From Balanoglossus misakiensis (taxonomy: Eukaryota > Hemichordata), in NCBI GenBank assembly GCA_040954595.2, contig CM082591.2, positions 3,410,001 through 3,474,000 of the forward strand: a DNA stretch of 64,000 nucleotides, given 5' to 3'. Both the position numbers and the translations under genes were made by a program. The notes under the pieces were generated by a model. The model saw only the letters and a list, made by a program, of their open reading frames with translations. It did not search any database and was not told where the DNA came from. Positions 53,201 through 64,000 of this stretch are shown piece by piece (positions within the stretch are counted from its first letter, which is position 1; each line of letters begins with the position of its first letter).

Positions 53201-56200
53201 AATCTTGTAGCTTGACATCCAGGTCATATAACCTTTGAAGTTTCTCCTGAAAAATAAATGAAAATACAAAATTATAGATTACTCTATTTCACCTGTCCCA
53301 TATTTTTAAATTTACATCAGTGATGTTTTCCAGTAAATATTGAACTGATGAACAGTACAGTAATGCGATGGCTTGAGAAAATCCTACATTATTTTAATGT
53401 AATAATATTCATAATTGACCAATGTTCACAAGCCCCCTATATAGTACATAATATCAATGTAGTACAAACTATTTTCTACGGTATATGTGATAAAACGTGT
53501 CAGTGCTTTGAAATATTCTGGTACAGCGATGATTATTATTTTTGGGGATGGCCACGTGATATTTGTTTTTGTTTGCTTTGAAATATACTGGTACTGCAGA
53601 TGTTGGTGATTAATATTATTTTTGGCTGGCGGCATGAATTTATATGTGTTTCCTTAGAATTAGATGTGCTACATGGGTCACTTATTATAAATGGCTTCCT
53701 GATAATTTCAGTTGTTAAATGTTTGCCGAACAGTACATATCTTGCTATGGAAACAATGCAAGCATTTACGGCAGATGCATTGCAACAAAAGTTTGTGGAT
53801 AGAAAGATGACGAAATGCAATGTGTAACAATGGGGAAAGCTGTTTGTATGTACATGTAGTTTATATCAAATTTTATTTTATTTCTGCTTCGACCTTTGCA
53901 CTCTGACCTACAACATCATTCAGAAGATCTCTTCCGATCAGAGTTCAAGGGGTCAAAAAGCATATGACGATACTGTCGTTATACTGCTAGTACTAGCTGT
54001 ATAAGGAATGTGGAAAATGCTTGTTTGAAAGCTGCTTTGCCAGAATGACAGGCATATACGCATGGCAGCACATTGCACTGCAAGCTGTATGAGCAAATGA
54101 CAAATGATCATGTAGGCGTATATGCAATAACCCTTTGCCCCTTGGCCATCTGGTTGCTTACGCAGCCAACATTTCCTTTCAAGCCAAGTTTCAAAAGGTT
54201 AATGCTTGATTAAACTAATGACAGAATAGAATATGACATATTGCGAGTTTTTAATACTGATAACTATGTATAATGACATTGATTAAACTAATGAAGATGC
54301 CATGGTGATGCCCAGCGCCCTCAGCAACCCAGTTATGAAAATATTTTGTTTTTAGAACCAGCTTACACCCATATTGTGCAATTTTCGGCACCTTGGCTGC
54401 ATTTATGATAATGACCCATACTTTAATCCCTTCCCATTATCTACCAACCTGAAACCTTTACCATTGAGTGCATGCTATTCTTTCGAATAAAATGTAAAAT
54501 AAAATTTGCTAAATTGGTGCAATTCTATCGTTAGTGCAAATTACCTCTAAATCCTTATCATCTTTTGTTTCCAATTTTTTAAGTTCGGCCTCGTGATCAT
54601 GCGCCAGTTTATCTTCTTGGAGTTTTCTCGAAAACTCAATTAGTTTCTTTGGAGGGGTGAACTGGTCGTCTCTCAATTGATATTGATACTAAAAAGTACA
54701 AAAAATAATCATAATGAGCTAAACGTGTGTTACAGATGCAAAACTTTTATCAGGTACACCAAATTACAAAGTTTGGTGTACTTAATACAAGTACTGCATG
54801 AGTAAGATAAAAAGAAAAATGCAGCAAAATAACTGCTGTAAAAATGAAAAGACTGATTTCTTCTTGTAAAACATAACAGAAAGAATAGTCAGAGTTTCAC
54901 TATAGAAAACGGCAAAACCAGACCCCTCCAGCACGGTCACTTTGTTACGTTTATAACTTCAACAAACACATACAAGAATAATCACACAGGATTTTTCTAG
55001 TATTGTTAAATTTTACATTAGTGGTATTGTTTTAGAACTACAATATACCAAAATATATATAAAAAACACCTTGATTACAAGTTAGTGATGTTAAACTTGA
55101 AAGCGGCAAAGCTATAGCAACTCCACACCTGGCAACTTGCTTGTCAGTGCACAATTAAATGCATACATTTGTTTGGCTAAACGTTACAACATGCATTGCC
55201 AAGAATACAAGCACATAGAACGAGATGCAAGAATGTGTAAAAAAGATGTTGACTCACACAGTTGTTTTAACGAGTGCTTTTGAATTTATTGTCTGATTAT
55301 TCCTCATTCTACTCATTAGTTGGCATTCCATTATTAGACATAAGACAAATGGTGTATCATTTCGCAGGGTTTTCTTGAAATTCAATTCACAAAATGATCC
55401 TGAATAAAATTTCTCATTTTCAAGGAAGCCAAGGCAGTCCACTATTCAAATGCGTCGAATGCAAACATTGCAGAACATTTGGATTGGATGTAATGTTTGT
55501 ACACACAAAATTACACACATGCCCACAAACATCGTCACCCTTAAAGAGTTTTTCACAGATGACCAGAGTTCCTCATAAACCCTAACCCCCTCTGCAGACC
55601 ATCACATAACCACAGCCACCAATAGATCATCATGCACCGGCTGCCTTTGCTCATTGAGGCAGGGACCAGCCCCCTCTGGAGTTCTTCACAGACCTGCGGG
55701 TACCACCGCTAAGACCACCAGCAAACTTACCTTGTAGAGTTCCTGGACCACCATCGCATTTTCACCACCGTACAGGTTACCCATCTTGACCAAGTTGTCC
55801 ACCAAGTTGATCAGCGGCCGAGTGACGTCGAGTCTTGACTCCAGCTCTTCGTTCTGTTCCTTCAAGTCTTCGTACCTCTGCTGATGTTCAAACAACTCCT
55901 GCTGTGTTCTTTGGAACTGGTCGCTGTACCTGGACAATTTTAGAAACATAAAGAAGTAGCTTGTGAGACAAAAAATAATACGGCTAAAGGACATTCACTT
56001 TTGTCGGGCACATTGTTGTACAAGTATTCAGTTTCCAGCCATGGTCATAAGTCAAGTTTATTCATGTAGGTAGTTCTGATAAAGATATCTGTTTCACTTA
56101 CTGATTCCGTAATGACTGATCTAGGAAGTCTCTTTCTATGGCCATCTGACCTTTCACCACATCTCGGCTCTTTTCCGTGTTGGCATAGTTACGACGCAGC

Positions 56201-56257
56201 TGAATCAACAGCAGTACCAGTTCCTCATGCTGCAGAAAAGATCAATGAACAATCAAT

Positions 56258-56299
<42 letters not shown>

Positions 56300-59200
56300 G
56301 TCAGTCAGTCAGTCAGTCAGTCAGTCAGTCAATCAATTAATCAATCAATCAATAACTAAAAGCACCATGCATGTACTTACAGTTTTACCCATGAGATCGC
56401 CGGCTGATATACTGAGTCGAAGTCGGTGTCCATTCATTGTCATTAGTTCCGGCTGTTTCTTCGGCCATTTCTTTTTACCTTGAGGCTGAAAAATAAAAAG
56501 AACACTTATCATAAGTTTGTATCTGTCTAGAGTAGGTTTGGCCATGTTCACGTTTTAAGAAGTTCTATAGTAGATCATAGTCATGATGAGTGACAGCATT
56601 CCTGCATTTGACTTACAACTGTACAGTAATTTGTTTGTTCATCCAAATTTCACTTGAATTTGACACTTGGTGATTAGTCTACCTTGAATGATTGATAATT
56701 GGCCTGATTGGATGTCTTATTGCTGTGTCACAAATTACTCAGCGAGAATATCCTACCTTTCTGTCGACCTTCTGCATCATCTTATCAACTAACTCATCAG
56801 CTTCGTTTCTCTGTTTCCCTGTTGGTGGGTGCTGATAGTGACCAGTCTCCAAGTCCATCACATCTGCCAGATGCCGTCTATTTGGATCGCGGTACGGGGC
56901 GTCTCTGCTGTCGGGTGTACGACTTGGCGACCTGGAATTCTGAATGTTGTACGGTTTGGGGGATCTCTCAAGACCTGATGGGGAAATTGAAATCGTGCTT
57001 TGATCAGTTCATGGAAAATTGATGTGTACTGCCGTATATGTGGAGAACAGGTGATGAATCCATACCAACTTAGTGCCGGCAAGACGGCCCTTGGTTTATT
57101 CTGGCACTGGGCACACATGGATGCAAGCATATTACACACACGCACCTAGAAATACATATATAATAGAACAAGAGTGAAAGAGTCCTTACTGAGTCCACTT
57201 GGTGATTCCTCGGGATGTGTATACAGCATCCTGTTGTCTGAAACCCTTGGCTGGTCTGGGTAGACCTCTCTCTCAGGTACTGGGTATGTCTGCCTATCCC
57301 TGGGTGAATGTCTGTCATGTTTCTTTGAGGATCTTGGCAGTGCGTCTGTGTCGGAATAATACCCTGATCTGAATAAAACGTGGGAAAGGGGAAGATGTCA
57401 GATATATACTTGGTTTATTAACAAATGTGTTCTCTACAGTAATCTTGTGATTTAGAAGGAAAAAAACAATTTCACCATCCTGACTTACCTTTGGCTTTGT
57501 TGGTATGCAGCGTTTTGTAATGGGTGCTGTCCTGGCACAAGATTGTAAAGGTAGGGACTCTGCAGTATCGATCTTTGCTCATGTTCCACGTCCAGAGGAC
57601 TCTGCAAGAACGACCTCTGCTCCGGCGATTTCCCAGGTGGTAGGTTGTTGTTGGTTTCTGGGAATTTGAATACTAGCGGTGACACCTGTTTTCTGTATTC
57701 CGTCTGATAGCTGTTGGGGAGCGGGGGTCGTTGGGGGTGCGCTGTATCTCGCGCACGAAAATCGTTTGGATACACAGTTCTCTCCACGGGGAGAGACTGC
57801 GTGGAAGTCCTGAATGCATCCGAGCTTTGCAGTTTCACAAGGTCCTTTTCTTTCGCCTTAACGTGCCACTCGTGTAGTTGCCTCAGTGATTCCTGATGCT
57901 GGAGGTCGCGTGGGGTTGTTGCTCCGGGCGACCGTGGACTGTACTGCTGCGGGTGCTGTTGTTGGACTCCGCGAGATGGCATGGTGTGGTATTTTTCAGG
58001 TTCGTGCCTCCGCGCTGCTGGCTGCTGCTGTTCGGGTCTGCGAACTTGCGGCGAAACGTGAGTTGGCAGGGTGCTGTACCGGTCGGGCGCCGGTCGGGGA
58101 GACGCCTGCGATTGGTACTGCGGCTGCTGTCGCAGCTGCGGCGAGACGTGAGTTGGCATTGTGTGGTACTTTTCCGACGGGTGCTGCTGAACCTGTTGCT
58201 GTCGAGGCCGGTACGGCGGGACATCGATGACAGAGCTATCCGGCGTGTCGTACCTCTCCATGTATTCCGGAGTGCGCATGTTGGCCGGCAGGGTGTGGCT
58301 TCGACTGTGAGGGCGCGCATCATTAACTGGCATAGACGAGTGTGTGGTTCTACTGTGGCCTGAATCCAAGCTATCCCTGCAAAACAAAACAAACAAATTT
58401 CAGTTGATTGAAAACACACATTGTAAACACACGCCAACAGGGGCTTTAACCCTTTCACCCCCATTTTCTTGTATAGAGGTCCAAATTTAACATAGAAAAC
58501 AGTGGGTTTGGATCAAACCATGTGGCTCATTCCAATGTTTTCACAGGGGATGAAAGTCCACATCTTACCTTGGATGATGCCTCTCCTGGAGTCTCCTCAC
58601 AGAGTCTGGTTTTGGTGGCTCTCTGCTTTGAGGTGTACCTGTAAAAGAGATAGTCACGACTATTAACCCTTTCAATGGCATAGTCAACTTGTTGTCATTT
58701 TCATAAAATTGATGTTTATAACAATTAGCCATATTTATTTTTCTAAAATTTTGATCAAGTCCTGCAGACTATAGAAAATTATGTTTACTTTGTCTAGAAT
58801 TAAGAGAAAAATAGAGAAAATTTTGTGAATTTGTGCTATTTTTGTAATTTTTTTTACAGCTATACCTGACTGTCGTGAAGGATATGGATTAGGTGTTCGA
58901 TTTCCATAAGGATCGTATGGACTCGCTGATCTTTGTTGTTGCGGTGACACATATGGAGAATCGGTATTATCGTATGTTGACGCAGGCCTCTTATTTGATG
59001 GTGTGTCGCGACTGCCTCGTGGTGTAAATGATTTAAATCCCGCATCATCGTCATCTTCCGGTGGTTGCCTCCGGTCGTCGCGATCAGCTGCGGGCGACCT
59101 GAACCTGGGATCGTCATATCTGTCCCCGGACGATCTGGGTCTCTGTCTGTCTACGACGCGCGGAGATCGGCGAGACTTGAAGCCAGCATCGTCTTCGTCT

Positions 59201-62200
59201 TCAACGGGACGCCTGAGGCCGTTTTCTTTGGGTGATCGCTGGTCCTCCCTGCAATGAAAACTACCTCCAACTTATTAAGTGTTTTATAGTGATATTGCTG
59301 TGGTACTGTTATGCACTGAACATCACATACGCTACCCTGGATCTCTTTGTAGTACTGTTATGCACTGAACATCACATATGCTACCCTGGATCTCTTTGCA
59401 GTACTGTTATGCACTTATGCACTGAACGTCATATATGCTACCCTGGATCTCTTTGTAGTACTGTTATGCACTGAACGTCATATATGCTACCCTGGATCTC
59501 TTTGTAGTACTGTTATGCACTGAACATCACATATGCTACCCTGGATCTCTTTGCAGTACTGTTATGCACGAACATCACATATGCTACCCTGGATATCTCT
59601 GTAGCACTGTTATGCAGGGAACAACAACCTTTCTCTAGATCTCTCTGTAGTATACTGTTATGCAGTGAACAAATATCTTACCCTGGATCTCTCTGTAGTA
59701 CTGTCATGCACTGAACTACCCTCTTACTCTAGATCTCTCTGTAGTATACTGTTATGCAGTGAACAAATCTCTTACCCTGGATCTCTTTGTAGTACTGTTG
59801 CTAGTTTTAATTTCTCGATCCAATTCCTCATTTGTTCCTCAGTATCTGCACAAAAGTAATACGTCCTCATATTTGAATGCACACACTGCAAAAAAATATT
59901 TGGAAAATGTCAAAATGACATTCCTGATACCATTAAAAATAAATTAGAATATATGCCAAAAATTCTACTGAGTCATTTTTTCCAGTTTGTAGTCCACTCA
60001 AATTGTAAGTAACTGACCCCTATAATAATATTTCAATTTTCAGAATTCTGATATCAAATTAAACTTTCATTACTTTGCTCTTTTAACCCCCATCCAGTTA
60101 AATGGCTCCTTGAAACAAGAAACTCCCTATTTTAAATAAATTTCTGTCAACTTCTGAAGTAAGTTACACCTCTGACACGACAACAGTTATCAAATGTTTC
60201 TCACACATACATGCATGGTTTACAGGCTGCATAGAGAGTCTGAACACAGGCCCCATTTATTTTTGTAATTAAAATTCATTTCCCTCTTATAAAACTCACT
60301 AACCTTGAATGCATTTTTCTTGTGTATTTTGTCTTCTGGTGTTACTTGACTGATTTTGTAGCTTGGCAGAAGAACAGACGTCAAAATGTTGTCATCTTCC
60401 GGAACTGTACGTAAAATGAGAGCAAAGAGAATTCATTTCAGTTGTCGCTTCAATGGACAAGCCAAGTGAAAAAAAATCATTTGTTTAACTGTCATCACCG
60501 TTTAAAAAATTGTTCTTATCAACCGTGAGAAAAATAATCAATGTCCTTACACATATATTTCAAATCATTTGAAATGTGCAAAAATAGACACATTAAAATC
60601 ACAAATACATGTACATGTATACAGCGAACTTTCAAAGAAAGAAGTACAATTAAGTAAAAGCTATGAGTATGACATGTTGCAAACATGCTCAGGCATATAA
60701 AAGTAAATGTACTAATGTTACAGTAATAAGTTAATCTGATGTGTGTATGTGTTTCTCTATCAGTGTGTGTCTATGTGTCAGTCTGTCTGTCTATCTATCT
60801 TACCTTTATAAATAAATAGACAGAAATCCGAGAGAACACACCACCTCCGCTTCCACGCTTTCAAACCACTACTATCCTGTTTATTGAGCCATCCACTCAA
60901 CGAGATGGTGGAATTGCTACTTCTCTTGACTGTGGGTAGACGGTTCTTGGGAACTGTTTTATTGACAAAGTTTGGTTTCTCCATGTTGTCTGTGTTTGAT
61001 GACGAGATTGACCCTACTGTGCTCAACTGATCCTTTTTAGGGGTTCTGTAAATAAAACAAGACAACATTTGATCAATTTCTATTTTCAATGATTTTCACT
61101 GTATCAGTAATGTGTGTTACAGTCTGCAAGAACTGTACCTAAGGGACTAACTGCCCTGTATTGGTGTTGACAAACTTTATGGTGTTGAACAAGAAAATGT
61201 ATGTGGTACATAGAACAGTGAAAAAATAGCCACAAATCAGGCTAACCCAGGTTGGCCTTGGGCTAGCCCAGGCCTGACCCAGTTAGAAACTTAGTTCTGC
61301 TTTGTACTGTATAGGGTTGAAGTGATCACATAAAATGGATTAATATAAGGAAAACATAGATTGACTAATCTGTACATAGAATGTGTTGGACTGACTATGA
61401 TAAAGAGCAAAACAACTCTCAATGTAAGAAAATATTAATCAACTGAGAAAATCTAAAATCACGAAGTTTTTATGCGTTGATACAATTGTTAGAGTGTCGC
61501 TTGTCTTTTGCAAAACAAGAAACCCTGGCATTCAGATGTCAATACAATGTCGAATCAGACAAAACACTAGGGGGGTCGTTTTGACTCTGAAACTACATCC
61601 ACATCCAGCTGTTTGCAAAATGATCAAAATTCAGGTCCCGTACCAAGCAGGATGTGAAGGCATGTCTGGCTGTTGAACAAGGCTTCTCTGTTGAGGTTTA
61701 ATGTCGGTACTAAGTGTACAATTAAATCTTTATTGATGACAGTGTCCAATCTGACTTGTATACAGAATTGTCGCCTGTTACTTTTGACATTTGCAACTTT
61801 ACTTCTGTTTGGGAGTCAATATTTAAAGTACAGGTACTATGATCAGCACTGATTGCTTAAGTCCCAAGAGATATAACCATTAACACACCAGGCTCCCTGG
61901 ATTGTTGCTCCAAGTAAATACCGATATTTTGGCTGCAAAATAACCCATTTCAAACAACCCATTTTCCTGTGATTCATGCTCAAATAGCAATTACATAAAT
62001 TGTATATTATTTTCAACAAAGTCATTGCACACGCCAATAGTAAGCCTCAATGTTCAGTTTTGTCTACTAATACATACACACACTGAATGACTGTTCGTGA
62101 AGGCATTTTCTCTTAACAACAACATTCCTTTCCACTGCGATAGTTTCCCAACGTTTTTTTTTTTTATTCTAATCTTTTGAGCTCTGTGTGAGCAGGAATG

Positions 62201-63068
62201 ATATTTGCTTAGATGTAAATGGATACATGGGTTTCACAAGTCTCATTCTGGACCAAGAGAATTAGAGAAATAAGCAAGCTATTACAGAAGAGGACTTTAA
62301 TGTCAAGTCTACACAAAATTTGACAAAAATTTGGACAAGTTTCATCAGATATCCCATGAGAGACAAAATCAGTTAAAAGGGTAAACCTCAAGACATGATT
62401 GGCTATTAAAGGACCTTACATCTGTCCATCAGCCAATCAGAATCACTTTGTGGTGCCTGCCTTGAAATGAAGACAGAAAAAACATTTTTATCACAGATCA
62501 GCACTTTTCGTTTTCCTTCAATTGCAGGACACCACCTTGTAAACAAATGTACACCCCAGTGTGATAGAAACTCCATCCAGGCTCCTAAACTTTTAATTTC
62601 AACACAGGGTACTGACCTGCCTGGATTCAAATATCACCCTAAACCTGCAATGCATTACTAAGATTCATGCATGTACATGTTTCAGATTTCCAATTAAAGG
62701 CTGCTAGGTCACAAAAGTCTTTTCGACAAATATATAAAAAGAAACAATCATGCTACTGTATCAAATGAGGCCATAAGTGCATCTATTACTGTGGGAAAGA
62801 ATCCCAATGGAATGGGACATAGTTAGTGGCTATCTTTTCATATTATTCTGACTTTTCACTCTATTGTAAATTACTGCATATTGTTCTGCTTATTGAAACA
62901 TATCAATTAGTTTAGTCAACAAATCTATATTCACATCTATGGCAAGTAAAGTAAGTGTTTGAATCTTTAAAAAAATGAACTTACTTTTCTACAAGATAAT
63001 GAGAAATATCTGAAATTTCTGGTTTACCAGTTGTTGGGTTGTTGAAGGTGTTCTTCCTATCATTGTGA
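44215..63068 (-). CDS. PLEKHA5/6/7: PLEKHA5/6/7-family adaptor protein (WW, PH, coiled coil), 5' end off window
   Basis: 27 exons fit in phase to about 1713 residues: 62985-63068, 60804-61045, 60304-60404, 59776-59885, 58866-59248, 58569-58638, 57489-58376, 57190-57368, 56757-56974, 56381-56485, 56102-56229, 55731-55929, 54545-54688, 53166-53246, 52783-52932, 52557-52661, 52281-52410, 51845-52032, 51171-51681, 50720-50955, 49950-50087, 48771-48917, 48325-48471, 47977-48110, 47044-47070, 45727-45875, 44215-44363 (stop TGA). The first visible exon is the end of a WW domain (NTFNNPTTGK). A PH domain follows over exons 2-4 (SGWLNKQDSSGLKAWKRRW to MRTYYFCADTEEQMRNWIEKL). Next are Pro/Gln/Arg-rich linkers with repeated YHTMPTHVSPQ-type units, long coiled coils (YSDQFQRTQQELFEHQQRY onward), a KVRSKSASERLLR segment and the family C-terminus (PERYVPETEDE...EERVEHLKKML). 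Family members bind phosphoinositides and tie membranes or adherens junctions to microtubules. The exon at 49950-50087 (GC donor) and the 27-nt microexon are less certain than the rest. Confidence 0.92.
56251..56352. repeat. AATC/AGTC tetranucleotide microsatellite
   Basis: (AATC)n switching to (AGTC)n and back, inside a PLEKHA-like intron, 22 bp beyond exon 56102-56229 and close to the donor of exon 56381-56485. Confidence 0.9.
59290..59775. repeat. Minisatellite of about 50 bp, copied from an exon-intron junction
   Basis: About nine units with the core CCTGGATCTCTTTGTAGTACTGTTATGCA, near 59337, 59383, 59441, 59491, 59540, 59588, 59634, 59682 and 59732. The tenth occurrence, at 59776, is the end of the PH-domain exon itself. 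On the minus strand each unit contains the last about 20 nt of the exon plus its donor region (GATCCAGGGTA). Confidence 0.9.
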
Positions 63069-64000
63069 CTGTAAACAAAAACAAAAAATAGATTAATAAT
63101 CTAACCAATTACAATTGTCGCTTTAATATTTAATGGTGTATACACTGATAACCAAAATAGACAAAGGACATTGACTTTGTCCCCATAAGGTCAATGACCT
63201 CTGTCCTGAAACAGAGACAGACCCTCAAAACAATGTGTGTGGCTAGATCATCTCTTGAACATTTTTGATTTGGGGAAAATGACAAATAAACCACTCCTAA
63301 CAAATTCAAATTTCATGTGCTTGGCACAGAAAACACATCTCTGGTACAAAGTAATGGATTTAGCTTTCTATAACGTAAACTAAGTTATTTGAGTCAAACC
63401 ACCAGGGTTGACTCAAGTGTATTTTAGTGTTCAGGCTACACATACAGACTATGCCTGCAGGCAGACTAATGTGATCTTAAAATAGAATCACGGCCATGCC
63501 AAGAATATTTCTGTTCATGAAACTGTCTGTACTGTTCCATCCCAAATAGGGCTGCATAGATTAAGTATGACTGTACGCGTGCCTGTGTGAAATAACATCA
63601 TTGATTTTTCTGTCTTCACAGGCAATTCTGTAGTTAATGTACACCATTGATGGTAAATTTACAAACTGGCTGAAACAGCTATATAGGACACTAACTGACA
63701 ACAGCCTATACTTCTGACAAAAAACATCTGACACAAGAATAACAAAATATATGGGATGTTCGCCACTAAGACAGAAACTGCAATTTACGCATAAAAACCA
63801 CGTTAGTATCCTCAAATTCACCACAAGAATTCTGCAACACGTTCACCAGTAAATTAATTTAATCTGACAAGTCTGTGTGTAGCTGTCTAGTGACTAGTCA
63901 ATCAACCCACATAGAGATCAACACAAAGGACAATAGTATTAGCGACGACACGATCCAAATACGACTAACGCGTAAAATCCACGCAAGCTGTCTGACAAAA
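63069..64000. other. Intron of the PLEKHA-like gene, no exon found
   Basis: I found no WW-domain N-terminal half or other exon on the minus strand here. The acceptor TTTACAG at 63069-63075 shows that the gene continues rightward. Confidence 0.6.

Noticed and set aside
57883-58464. 193-codon minus-strand and 155-codon plus-strand frames
   Set aside because: Alternative frames of the large PLEKHA-like exon 57489-58376, whose repeat structure keeps other frames open.

Overview
Animal nuclear DNA: multi-exon genes with GT-AG introns, single-copy versions of genes that vertebrates have duplicated, AT-rich introns and many microsatellites. I infer a marine invertebrate such as an amphioxus or hemichordate. 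The family content fits, but the species cannot be proved from the window.

Left part (1-18100): two partial or uncertain minus-strand first exons (about 700, and an FGFR1OP2/SIKE-family exon at 2405-2539), a complete four-exon dispanin/CD225 membrane protein on the minus strand (5117-9195), and a complete nine-exon CYP4-type cytochrome P450 on the plus strand (13884-17567). A 460-bp foldback element with perfect 153-bp arms and a 9-bp target duplication follows at 18105-18582.

Middle part (18900-41300): a cluster of four intronless heparan-sulfate 3-O-sulfotransferase-like genes. The fourth is split in two by a complete Polinton/Maverick, a virus-like DNA transposon of 15,401 bp at 24682-40082. 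It has GGTACA target duplications, 379/428-bp terminal inverted repeats rich in GGAGGA, and a full gene set. On the plus strand these are a spliced family-B DNA polymerase with N-terminal zinc fingers, a small zinc-finger protein, a packaging ATPase, two proteins of unknown function, a retroviral-type integrase with a chromodomain, a penton-like minor capsid protein, a glycine-rich basic protein, the major capsid protein and an adenain-like protease. On the minus strand are a WW-PC4 fusion protein and a second unknown protein. No frame is broken, and the split host gene shows no decay, so the insertion looks recent. The element could replicate by protein-primed or self-primed synthesis, package DNA and integrate; this is inferred from its gene families.

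Right part (40886-63068): a small three-exon gene I could assemble but not name, then a large minus-strand gene of the PLEKHA5/6/7 family. I traced 27 of its exons with consistent splice phase, from the end of a WW domain, through a PH domain, coiled coils and proline-rich linkers, to the stop codon. Its 5' exons lie beyond the right edge. One of its introns carries a minisatellite made from copies of the adjoining exon-intron junction.

Organisation: the sulfotransferase cluster arose by tandem duplication that included promoter sequence, and the Polinton has knocked out its last member. The remaining host genes appear intact.
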